Source: Fimbriimonadaceae bacterium (GTDB lineage Bacteria > Armatimonadota > Fimbriimonadia > Fimbriimonadales > Fimbriimonadaceae). Taken from it: 64,000 nucleotides of DNA. Below, piece after piece: positions 33,806 through 43,173 of this stretch. Within the stretch, counting starts at the first letter, position 1. Each line of letters starts with the position of its first letter. The stretch spans positions 351,564 to 415,563 of the forward strand of contig CP075366.1 of the NCBI GenBank assembly GCA_019454145.1. Direction: 5' to 3'. Below the pieces are notes generated by a model. The model saw nothing but the letters and a program-made list of their open reading frames with translations. It was not told the origin of the DNA and ran no database searches. Both the position numbers and the translations under genes were made by a program.

Positions 33806-35284
33806 CTACGACTCAACATCCAGAAGCATCTGACCGGCACTGACCGTAGCCATTTCACCGACTGCCTGCGCTTCGATCATCGCATCTTTATCCTGATCGA
33901 ATGAAACTGGAATCGGGTAGTCGCCCGTGAAGCAGGCGTTGCAGAACCGCCGCTCGCCTTCACCCACTGAATTCATCGCGCCATTGACGCTAAGGTATCC
34001 GAGGGAAGTCGCGCCAAGATGCTGACGGATTTCTTCGATAGATTTATTCGCCGCGATGAGTTGCCCCCGGCTCGCCATGTCAATTCCGTAGAAGCAAGGA
34101 TGCATGATCGGCGGAGCCGTGATGCGCACATGAACTTCGCGCGCGCCGTTTTCCATCAGCATCCGCACGATCTGATCGGTGGTAGTGCCCCGCACGATTG
34201 AATCATCCACGAGCACGAGCCGTTTGCCTTCGATGTTTTGGCGGAGTGGGGAGAGCTTCATGCGTACCCCGAGTTCACGCATCCGTTGGTCTGGTTGGAT
34301 GAACGTGCGGTGAATGTAGCGGCTTTTGACCATGCCTTCGCCGAATGGGATTCCGCTTTCAATCGCGTATCCAATTGCGGCGGGGATTCCGCTATCCGGA
34401 ACAGGAACAACCAAATCGGCCTCAACCGGAAATTCTTGAGCGAGCTTCATGCCCATACGCTGGCGGGCTTGGTAAAGCGAAGTGCCATACATCACACTAT
34501 CGGGCCGGGCAAAGTAGATGAATTCGAAGAGGCACATATTGCCTTTGGTTGATTCAACAGCCTGGAATGAGTGCATGCCGTTGCTGTCAATCACCACTAC
34601 TTCGCCAGGTTCAATGTCGCGAACGAAATGAGCGGCTACTGGTTCAAAAGCACACGATTCGCTGGCAAGCATCCAGCCTTCGCCAATTTGACCGAGCGAG
34701 AGCGGACGGATTCCATTGGGATCGCGGAAACCGATCAGCCGATCAGGCATACAAACTGTCACAGAATAAGCCCCCTTGGCCCGTTGCATAGTTTTGCGGA
34801 TCGCTTCATCAATCCCCAGGTGCATGTACTTCATTAGGAGCACGGCAAGAAGTTCACTATCCGAAGTGGTTTCAAACTTCTCACCTTCCGCGTGGAGTTC
34901 ATCCACTAACTGCTTTGTGTTGATGAGGTTGCCGTTGTGAGCCACCGCCATTTCACCGATGACCGTAACACAGACCATCGGGCCAGCATTGCGCTTTTCG
35001 CTGGCTCCGGTGGTGCTGTACCGAGTGTGTCCAACTGCTAAGTGACCGGGCAAGCTCGCCAGGATATCTTCGTTAAAAACCTTGCTGACCAGGCCAACAT
35101 CTTTGTGCATCCGAACCTGAGAACCGTCGCTAACGGCAATTCCGGCAGATTCTTGCCCGCGATGTTGGAGGGCGAACATTGCAAAAAAGGCGAGACGAGC
35201 GACTTCTTCGCCAGGTACGTAAAAACCTACAACTCCGCATTCGTCCTTAACTCGGTCTTTATGCCAAAGATCGTGGTGGCTCAT
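33806..35284 (-). CDS. purF: Amidophosphoribosyltransferase
   Basis: First committed step of purine synthesis: PRPP plus glutamine to phosphoribosylamine. The N-terminal nucleophile is Cys16 in DECGVVGFY after a 15-residue propeptide that would be removed. The glutaminase part shows LQHRGQESAGIA and GHTRYSTTG. The PRPP site is in RLVLVDDSIVRGTT. Cysteines in GNMCLFEF, MHPCFYG and FCNACFTGD match the ligands of the iron-sulfur type found in Bacillus. A TATTAT box lies 8 nt before the ATG (35293-35298). It stands alone, not in a purine operon. Confidence 0.95.
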   Translation of the reverse strand: MSHHDLWHKDRVKDECGVVGFYVPGEEVARLAFFAMFALQHRGQESAGIAVSDGSQVRMHKDVGLVSKVFNEDILASLPGHLAVGHTRYSTTGASEKRNAGPMVCVTVIGEMAVAHNGNLINTKQLVDELHAEGEKFETTSDSELLAVLLMKYMHLGIDEAIRKTMQRAKGAYSVTVCMPDRLIGFRDPNGIRPLSLGQIGEGWMLASESCAFEPVAAHFVRDIEPGEVVVIDSNGMHSFQAVESTKGNMCLFEFIYFARPDSVMYGTSLYQARQRMGMKLAQEFPVEADLVVPVPDSGIPAAIGYAIESGIPFGEGMVKSRYIHRTFIQPDQRMRELGVRMKLSPLRQNIEGKRLVLVDDSIVRGTTTDQIVRMLMENGAREVHVRITAPPIMHPCFYGIDMASRGQLIAANKSIEEIRQHLGATSLGYLSVNGAMNSVGEGERRFCNACFTGDYPIPVSFDQDKDAMIEAQAVGEMATVSAGQMLLDVES

Positions 35285-35370
35285 CCATTCTCATAATACT
35301 CATCAAGAGAGAGTTAAATTAGGATTGACTAATCTTTATTTACCGTCACTAGGCCCGGTGACTAATTAGC

Positions 35371-35376
35371 CATAAT
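35371..35376 (+). promoter_or_regulatory. -10-like box for the E2 gene
   Basis: CATAAT ends 6 bases before the ATG at 35383, with no Shine-Dalgarno sequence between. Confidence 0.5.
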
Positions 35377-35382
35377 TGAAGC

Positions 35383-36717
35383 ATGGCCGTAGAGATTCTG
35401 ATGCCCGAATTGGGCGAATCTGTTCATGAAGGAACGGTCAGCCGCTGGCTGAAGCAAGTGGGTGACTTCGTCAAGGAAGACGAACCAGTCGTCGAGATTA
35501 TGACCGACAAGGTCAATACAGAACTCGGTGCACCGGCAAGCGGAATCCTCGTCAAAATCACCATTCCTGAAGGTGAACTCGTAGAAGTTTTCGCAGAGAT
35601 GGGCGTCATCGAACCAGATGAAGCCAAAGCGAAAGAAATGATCGGTGGAAACGGAGGCACTGGATCCGCTCCCGCAGCAGAGGCACCTGCTGCTAAAGAA
35701 GAAGCCGCTCCTGCTCCTGCCGCAGAAACTCCGGCGGCTGCGCCCGTCGCAAGCGATGGCGAGCGAAGGTTCTACACGCCAGTTGTCCGCGCGATTGCCA
35801 AGCAAAACGGATTAACCGAAGCTGACCTTGCCGGAATCGCAGGTTCGGGCCAAGGCGGGCGGGTCACAAAAACTGATGTTGAGCAATTCCTTGCTAACCG
35901 AGGAAAGACACCATCGGCACCTCCCGCGGCTCAATCGTCGGCTCCGGTTGCGGCTCCATCAACCCCCGCCGCCACTAGCAAAGAATTCAAAGCTCCTTCC
36001 GCTCCAGTGGAAGCAGGCCCAGATCAAGAAATCGTGCCTCTCGCGGGAATGCGAAAGATGATCGCCGAAGCCATGGAACGCAGTTCCCAGGTTCCGGTTG
36101 TCAGCACCTTGATTGATGTGGACGTGACTCCGCTTGTGGAGTACCGCTCAGTCAATAAGGATGTCTTTGTCGCTAGCCACGGAGTCAAGCTCACTTACAC
36201 CCCGTTCTTCATCAAGGCGCTCGCGGAAACGCTTGAAGCCTTCCCGATGCTAAACGCAAGCCTTCAGGATGGCAAGATCGTGATGAACAAGGGTGTTCAT
36301 ATGGGAATTGCTGTTAGCCTGGGCAAAGATGGAGAAGGCGGACTCATCGTCCCCGTCATCCGGGATTGCCACACCAAAACTCTTGTGCAGATCGCTAGAG
36401 ATTTGGATGAAATCGCGGCAAAAGCGCGGAGCAATCAGCTAGGCGTGCCGGATGTTCAAGGTGGAACATTTACGCTCACAAACCCAGGAAGCTACGGCGC
36501 GGTTCTCGGAACTCCGATGATCAACGCTCCTCAAAGCGGAATCGCTGGCGTGTACGGAATCAAGCAAACCCCGGTCATCATCAACGGCATGATCGCCATT
36601 CGGTCGGTCATGAACGTGGTTCTCACCTACGATCACCGCCTGGTTGATGGCCTAACCGCAGGTCGGTTCTTGCAACAGTTCAAGCAGAAGCTTGAATCCA
36701 TGGACTTCTTTAAGTAA
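35383..36717 (+). CDS. Dihydrolipoamide acyltransferase, E2 of a 2-oxoacid dehydrogenase
   Basis: Core acyltransferase of a 2-oxoacid dehydrogenase complex. An N-terminal lipoyl domain (1-80) has the lipoylated Lys in EIMTDKVNTE. Ala/Pro-rich linkers follow, then a peripheral E1/E3-binding domain (about 128-165, TPVVRAIAKQNGLTEADLAG). The catalytic domain has the active-site motif DHRLVDG. The DKVNTE lipoyl motif and overall layout are closest to branched-chain-type or 2-oxoglutarate-type E2, which I cannot separate. No E1 or E3 gene is adjacent, and a terminator follows, so it is expressed alone. Confidence 0.9.
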   Translation: MAVEILMPELGESVHEGTVSRWLKQVGDFVKEDEPVVEIMTDKVNTELGAPASGILVKITIPEGELVEVFAEMGVIEPDEAKAKEMIGGNGGTGSAPAAEAPAAKEEAAPAPAAETPAAAPVASDGERRFYTPVVRAIAKQNGLTEADLAGIAGSGQGGRVTKTDVEQFLANRGKTPSAPPAAQSSAPVAAPSTPAATSKEFKAPSAPVEAGPDQEIVPLAGMRKMIAEAMERSSQVPVVSTLIDVDVTPLVEYRSVNKDVFVASHGVKLTYTPFFIKALAETLEAFPMLNASLQDGKIVMNKGVHMGIAVSLGKDGEGGLIVPVIRDCHTKTLVQIARDLDEIAAKARSNQLGVPDVQGGTFTLTNPGSYGAVLGTPMINAPQSGIAGVYGIKQTPVIINGMIAIRSVMNVVLTYDHRLVDGLTAGRFLQQFKQKLESMDFFK

Positions 36718-36729
36718 ACTTAATTGAAA

Positions 36730-36769
36730 ATTGGCTCCTAACTTTAAGTTAGGAGCCAATTTTATTTTT
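36730..36769 (+). terminator. Strong terminator after the E2 gene
   Basis: ATTGGCTCCTAAC pairs with GTTAGGAGCCAAT, giving a 13-base stem around TTTAA, followed by TTTATTTTT. Its T-rich tail reaches into the stop region of the convergent gene at 36762. Confidence 0.92.
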
Positions 36770-37505
36770 GAACATCCTTTAATTCAACTTTTCGCCACTT
36801 AAGCGGATCAAGTTCTAAGAGCCATAAAAATGCGTCTCCGCTACGCTGCGTATAACCTTTGTCTCGGTGACTCTGCTCTAAAATTAAGATGGCATTAAGA
36901 TTATCTACATATATTGATTGATGATGCGAAAGAGAGCCAGGTTCTTGTCCGTTCACTTCCACTTGCTCGATCGAAAAACTTCCCAAATCGAGATAATGAA
37001 TCCTAGTGGTACCTACTATGGAGTCAGCTTCCCAATCTGTACCACCGATGATCATGATCCCATCTGGAGATCCTTTAAATCCATCACCGACGAAAGTAGC
37101 GGTATGAAAGCTTACGGGTGGAAAGTCAGAAGGCAAATATGCAAAGTGTTGTAGCTCTCCTTCCTTATTAATATGAAAGACATCGTTGTAGCCTTTTAAA
37201 TCAGGCGAACTCCATTCTCCATATTGGCCGCCTATGTAGATTTCTTGTGGCGAATTCCACCATCGAATGGTATCTGGAATCGTCGTTTGTGTTTGTCCAA
37301 TCCTGAAATTTGTCCAGATGGGATCGTGCTCAAAGTTATCAGGTTCTGGAATGTCGTAATGTCGTCTTGCTTCGTGGGGAAGTATCTTATTCTGGATTAC
37401 GAACCGGCACCACTCGGAATCAACTGGGTGCGGATTTCCCATTACGACCGGGCCTTGTTTCTCGCGCAGAAATACCTCATTGCTTGGCCACGGAAGATCG
37501 TTCAT
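36762..37505 (-). CDS. Hypothetical Kelch-like protein
   Basis: 247 residues with no signal peptide. Recurring phrases resemble Kelch or galactose-oxidase propeller blades: SFHTATFVGDGFKGSPDGIMIIGG and IHYLDLGSFSIEQVEVNGQEPGSLSHHQSIY, then a final LWLLELDPLKWRKVEL. The family cannot be named. AT-rich and flanked on its 5' side by repeat cluster 3, it looks accessory. Confidence 0.6.
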   Translation of the reverse strand: MNDLPWPSNEVFLREKQGPVVMGNPHPVDSEWCRFVIQNKILPHEARRHYDIPEPDNFEHDPIWTNFRIGQTQTTIPDTIRWWNSPQEIYIGGQYGEWSSPDLKGYNDVFHINKEGELQHFAYLPSDFPPVSFHTATFVGDGFKGSPDGIMIIGGTDWEADSIVGTTRIHYLDLGSFSIEQVEVNGQEPGSLSHHQSIYVDNLNAILILEQSHRDKGYTQRSGDAFLWLLELDPLKWRKVELKDVQK

Positions 37506-37540
37506 AAATTCATTATCCCTAAAGAGGCAAAGTTAAGAAT

Positions 37541-37866
37541 CAACCCCGCCCTACCCTCCCCAAGCTTGGGGAGGAAAACTCTAATGTGGATTCCACTCGA
37601 TTTAAACCGTTATTACCCGCATTGGGTTCTGAGTTCTCCTCCCAAGTTTGGGAGGAGGTTGGAGGTGGGTTGTCAAATGTCCTGTGCCCCGACCTTTAAT
37701 CTTCAAAGGTCGGGATTTTGTGTAGTCAACCTAGCTCTACCATCCCAGGCTTGGGGAGGGAAACATTAATTTGGGTGCCACGGGTGAAACCCGTGCTAGT
37801 CAGATGTTATTGTCAACCCCACCCGGTGCACTGCGACCACCCTCCCCAGGCTTGGGGAGGGAAATC
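37541..37866. repeat. Intergenic palindromic repeat cluster 3
   Basis: Fills the 366 bases between the Kelch-like gene and lysS. Units: AACCCCGCCCTACCCTCCCC...GGGGAGG at 37542-37574, CTCCTCCC...GGGAGGAG at 37636-37657 with a GGTGGGTTGTCAA arm, CCCGACCTTT...AAAGGTCGGG at 37688-37714, a CATCCCAGGCTTGGGGAGGG unit at 37741-37760, CACGGGTGAAACCCGTG at 37779-37795, and CCTCCCC...GGGGAGG at 37840-37861. No gene seen. Confidence 0.85.
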
Positions 37867-37871
37867 ACAAG

Positions 37872-39401
37872 CTAATCTTCAGGATTATCGTGAGTCAGTT
37901 CGGGACGCATCATCGGGAAGAGAAGAATCTCCCGCAGATGCTCGGCCCCGGTAAGAAGCATGACCAGTCGGTCAATGCCGATACCGCAACCACCAGTGGG
38001 AGGCATTCCGCTTTCGAGGGCGTAAATGAACTGCTCGTCCATCGGGTGCGCTTCGTCGTCGCCTTTGTCGTGTTCGCCCATTTGCTGCTCGAACCGTTCG
38101 CGCTGGTCAATCGGGTCGTTGATTTCGCTGAAGGCGTTACAGACTTCGCGGCCGAGCACGTACCCTTCAAACCGCCGGGTGAAGCCAGGGCGGTTGGGGT
38201 CTTTTTTGGCGAGGGGGGAGGTTTCGATTGGGTAGCCGACGATGAACGTGGGTTCTTGAAGATGCGGCTCGACAAAGTGTTCGAGTAGCTTTTCGATGAT
38301 GCCCCCGAGATTGTTTTCCTTTTCGGTGGGGAGGCCGACGCGCTTCATCGCGGCTTTGGCAGATTCGAGGGTGGAAAGTTCTTCTGGCGCGATACCGGAA
38401 CGTTCTTGGATCGCGGTCATGAGGTCAACGCGGTGCCAGGGTTTACCGAAATCAATGCCGTGGAGATGCGCATCACCAAAAACCTTGTTCGCTACATGCC
38501 GGAACAAGTCTTCGACGCACTCCATCATGTCTTCCAAGTTTGCGTACGCTTCATACCATTCGAGCAGCGTGAACTCGGGGTTGTGGCGGTTGGAAACGCC
38601 TTCGTTGCGGAAGACGCGACCAATTTCGTACACCTTGGGGACGTCACCGCAGATGATGCGCTTGAGATAAAGCTCTAGCGAAATTCGAAGCTTGACCTGG
38701 ATATCGTAGGCGTTGTAATGGGTGAGGAACGGGCGTGCGGCGGCACCACCCGCTTCAAGTTGGAGGAGCGGAGTTTCGACTTCGAGGTAGCCGCGGTGAT
38801 CAAAAAACCGCCTGACTTCGCTCACAATGCGGGAGCGGTTGAGCAGTTGCTCACGGGCCTCGTGGTTGCAGATCAGGTCGAGATGCCGATGGCGGTAGCG
38901 CTGGTCAACGTCGGTAAGGCCGTACCACTGTTCGCCGTCTTTTTCTTTACCAAGCGGCAGGTTGTGCAATGCCTTGCTGAGCGGAGTCAGCGTGTGCACG
39001 TACAGCGATTTCTCTCCGGTTTTGGTGGTGAACAAGTGCCCGGTCACACCCAGGTGGTCGCCGATATCAACCAGCTTAAAGGCGGCCCAGGCGTTTTCGT
39101 TCCACTCATCCAAGTCGTTTTTGCGGATGTAGAGTTGGATGCGGTCTTCGCCATCGCTGAGGTGGGCAAATGCGGCTTTACCCATTTCGCGCAAGGCAAC
39201 AACCCGTCCGGCGATTGAAAGGGTCGGCTTGTCTTCTTTAGCAGATTCGCTTAGGTTGGCGAGTTGGTCAAATTCGTTGAGCAGGTGTTTAACGGAATGA
39301 TCAATCTTGAATTTCTCGGTTGCGTAGGGGTCAAAACCGAGGTCACGAAGCTGCTGGAGCTTTTCGAGGCGTATTTCGCGGATAGATCGATCTTCGCTCA
39401 T
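37872..39401 (-). CDS. lysS: Lysyl-tRNA synthetase, class II
   Basis: Charges tRNA-Lys. An N-terminal OB-fold anticodon-binding domain (about 45-155, including [21 protein letters not shown]) is followed by the class II core: motif 1 in [21 protein letters not shown], motif 2 in [22 protein letters not shown], and motif 3 in [15 protein letters not shown]. At 509 residues it is full length. The start is preceded at 12 nt by the TAAACT block shared with the ABC-F gene. Repeat clusters lie on both sides. Confidence 0.96.
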   Translation of the reverse strand: MSEDRSIREIRLEKLQQLRDLGFDPYATEKFKIDHSVKHLLNEFDQLANLSESAKEDKPTLSIAGRVVALREMGKAAFAHLSDGEDRIQLYIRKNDLDEWNENAWAAFKLVDIGDHLGVTGHLFTTKTGEKSLYVHTLTPLSKALHNLPLGKEKDGEQWYGLTDVDQRYRHRHLDLICNHEAREQLLNRSRIVSEVRRFFDHRGYLEVETPLLQLEAGGAAARPFLTHYNAYDIQVKLRISLELYLKRIICGDVPKVYEIGRVFRNEGVSNRHNPEFTLLEWYEAYANLEDMMECVEDLFRHVANKVFGDAHLHGIDFGKPWHRVDLMTAIQERSGIAPEELSTLESAKAAMKRVGLPTEKENNLGGIIEKLLEHFVEPHLQEPTFIVGYPIETSPLAKKDPNRPGFTRRFEGYVLGREVCNAFSEINDPIDQRERFEQQMGEHDKGDDEAHPMDEQFIYALESGMPPTGGCGIGIDRLVMLLTGAEHLREILLFPMMRPELTHDNPED

Positions 39402-39413
39402 GTGAAGGTGGTG

Positions 39414-39445
39414 AGTTTACTTTTTGGGTGCACCTTGGTTCGGGA
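39414..39445 (-). promoter_or_regulatory. Promoter-like block upstream of lysS, shared with the ABC-F gene
   Basis: On the minus strand, TCCCGAACC, 10 bases, then CAAAAAGTAAACTC, with TAAACT ending 12 bases before the ATG. The distance between the GAACC word and TAAACT is about 17 bases, the usual promoter spacer. See 13015-13047 for the twin. Confidence 0.5.
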
Positions 39446-39465
39446 TAGGCGGATTAGTGATCGGA

Positions 39466-40056
39466 AACCCTACCTTTCTTGAGAAAGGTAGGGTTTCCTG
39501 ACATTTTTTCAACCCCGCCCTGCCCTCCCCAGGCTTGGGGAGGGAAACTCTAACGTGGGTGTCACGGGTGAAACCCGTGCATCTTCCATCTTTGGGAGGA
39601 CACTAAGAGGTGGGTTGTCAGGTTGAGGGGTCTTGGTGAACAACCCCACCCTAACCCTCCCCAGGCGTGGGGAGGGAATTAAGATATCAACATTTGTGCC
39701 CCTACCTTTGGCTTAAAAGGTAGGGAGTATGCTCGATCATCCCCACCCTAACCCTTCCCAGGCTTGGGGAGAGAATCCAATTACCTGAGTTTTAGTGCCC
39801 CCGCCTTTCGTGAGAAAGGCAGGTAACAGATGCGAAGATTAACCCCTCCTTCTATTCCTCCTCAGAATTGGGGAGGAGATTCACAAAAGTTTGGTTTCGC
39901 CTCTCCCCCTAAAGCTGGGGGGAGATTGAGAGAGGGGTTTGTAGTTCAATCCCTCCCGGTCACTAGTGACCACCCTCCCCAAACTTGGGGCGGGAATGTT
40001 ATCAGACCTTCAGAAAAGAAAACCCCTACCTTCCAGATGGAAGGTAGGGGCACTGT
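39466..40056. repeat. Intergenic palindromic repeat cluster 4
   Basis: The largest cluster, filling the 672 bases between lysS and groEL. It contains AAACCCTACCTTTC...GAAAGGTAGGGTTT at 39466-39495, CCCTCCCC...GGGGAGGG at 39523-39544, CACGGGTGAAACCCGTG at about 39563-39579, and at least three further CCTCCCC/CTTCCC units near 39655-39680, 39748-39775 and 39855-39880. CCCCCTAAAGCTGGGGGG follows near 39905-39925, a GGTCACTAGTGACC palindrome near 39958-39971, and CCCCTACCTTCC...GGAAGGTAGGGG at 40024-40050. No gene is visible in it. Confidence 0.85.
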
Positions 40057-40073
40057 TCACGATCTAACCGACC

Positions 40074-41998
<1,925 letters not shown>

Positions 41999-42058
41999 TT
42001 TTGTCCAATATGCTCCAAATAGGTTGGGTGATAGCCGTAAAACTAGACCCAAGATGCG

Positions 42059-42085
42059 TTAGCAGTGTACCAGTGAGACTGCTAA
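42059..42085. promoter_or_regulatory. CIRCE-like HrcA operator upstream of groESL
   Basis: TTAGCAGTG, 9 bases, GACTGCTAA. This matches the CIRCE geometry of 9-9-9 (consensus TTAGCACTC-N9-GAGTGCTAA), with the seventh base of each arm changed symmetrically so that pairing is kept. It lies about 60-87 bases before the groES start. It predicts HrcA-type heat-shock control with a shifted recognition sequence. Confidence 0.75.
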
Positions 42086-42130
42086 CTGTGGGCCATGGTG
42101 GGACAGTGGACCTCGCGGGTTTAGGACTTT

Positions 42131-42182
42131 ATTTGAGCTTGATAATTTCGGCATCAACTGTCTGCCGAATGCGCTGGACAAG
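42131..42182 (-). repeat. Detached 3'-end copy of the large caspase gene
   Basis: Bases 42145-42182 are identical over 38 positions to 43190-43227, the coding end of the caspase gene (LVQRIRQTVDAEI). The match weakens to the left, where the original stop would be. It lies between groES and the zinc-ribbon gene. Confidence 0.88.
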
Positions 42183-42223
42183 CTAAGTTGTAATTCAAGA
42201 TAGAACCTAGTATTCTTTAGTGT

Positions 42224-43081
42224 ATGCCCTTTTGCTCACAATGTGGTGAAGAGTTGCAGTCTAGCTTTAAGTTTTGCCCTGCATGCGGAGAACAGCTTTC
42301 TATAGCAACACGGCCCAAACCACCTAAATTTAGCGGATCCAAAGTCGCTGAGCTACCGCCTCCAAGAATGGGGATTTGCATTGAATTTCAAAAATCGACT
42401 TCAAGTAGTTTTGAATTTGCACTTGCCACTGCTCAGTTATTTGATTCATTTGAAGAGCATCTCTTGGGGTCAACTACTATCTATCGTGTAACTGTCGGAA
42501 AAGGGCAGACTGCAAGTTTAGATGATCTTTTAGAGCACATATCTGGGTGGCGTAAGAGGAAAGTTTACGTTGATCAGGTGGCCCATACTTGGGATTCAGT
42601 TTTCGGATATCAATGGTGCTATAAGAGGAAAAAATCATCTTTTCGTCCTGACATTTACTGTTTTGGGCACGATGATAGCTACCGCGTAAATGGAGTTGGT
42701 TGTTTGCATGCGAGAATGGGAATAATGGACTTTGGTGAGTGGTTTACTTGGGGGCAGTGGTTAGATAAGAATGGAACGTGGAAATTTGACAAAGAACGAA
42801 TACAGCACGAGATTGAAAAAAATCTCCACGAATACCGATTTTGCCCAGCCATTTCTAAGACCCCAACACAAATTTTCCTTGCTTGCATTCCGGACACAGT
42901 TAATCCCAAAACCAATAAGGAATGGGAATTTGTGGAGGACTACACCAACAGGGTAAATAGTCTCCCATCGCCCAACTCTGATTCTTATATGCGCACATAT
43001 ATCGTAGGAGTGCGCCCTAGGGGTGATACTTTTGCTCGCCGTGTGTTTGCCGCTTTAAATTTAGAGCTACTAACCGATTGA
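42224..43081 (+). CDS. Zinc-ribbon protein of unknown function
   Basis: Begins with a classic double-CxxC zinc ribbon (CSQCGEELQSSFKFCPACGEQ, residues 4-24), then a proline-rich linker and a unique domain of about 230 residues with no recognised family. That domain has Trp/Tyr-rich strand text (YQWCYKRKKSSFRPDIYCFGHDD, FGEWFTWGQW). It is AT-richer than groESL. TATTCT (42211-42216) lies 7 nt before the ATG. It is flanked by two copies of the caspase gene's 3' end, so it is probably inserted cargo. There is no signal peptide. Confidence 0.7.
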   Translation: MPFCSQCGEELQSSFKFCPACGEQLSIATRPKPPKFSGSKVAELPPPRMGICIEFQKSTSSSFEFALATAQLFDSFEEHLLGSTTIYRVTVGKGQTASLDDLLEHISGWRKRKVYVDQVAHTWDSVFGYQWCYKRKKSSFRPDIYCFGHDDSYRVNGVGCLHARMGIMDFGEWFTWGQWLDKNGTWKFDKERIQHEIEKNLHEYRFCPAISKTPTQIFLACIPDTVNPKTNKEWEFVEDYTNRVNSLPSPNSDSYMRTYIVGVRPRGDTFARRVFAALNLELLTD

Positions 43082-43173
43082 GTGAACAGCGAATCCTAAG
43101 GATAGACGCAACAAGTTCTTGAGTTTTAATGTTGAGCACGTTTGTCGTGGCAGGCGGTGCAAGAAAATTTGAT

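Noticed and set aside
39466-40056. Repeat clusters as CRISPR arrays
   Set aside because: Units vary in sequence and orientation, spacing is irregular, the repeats are strong palindromes of several types, and no cas genes are nearby.
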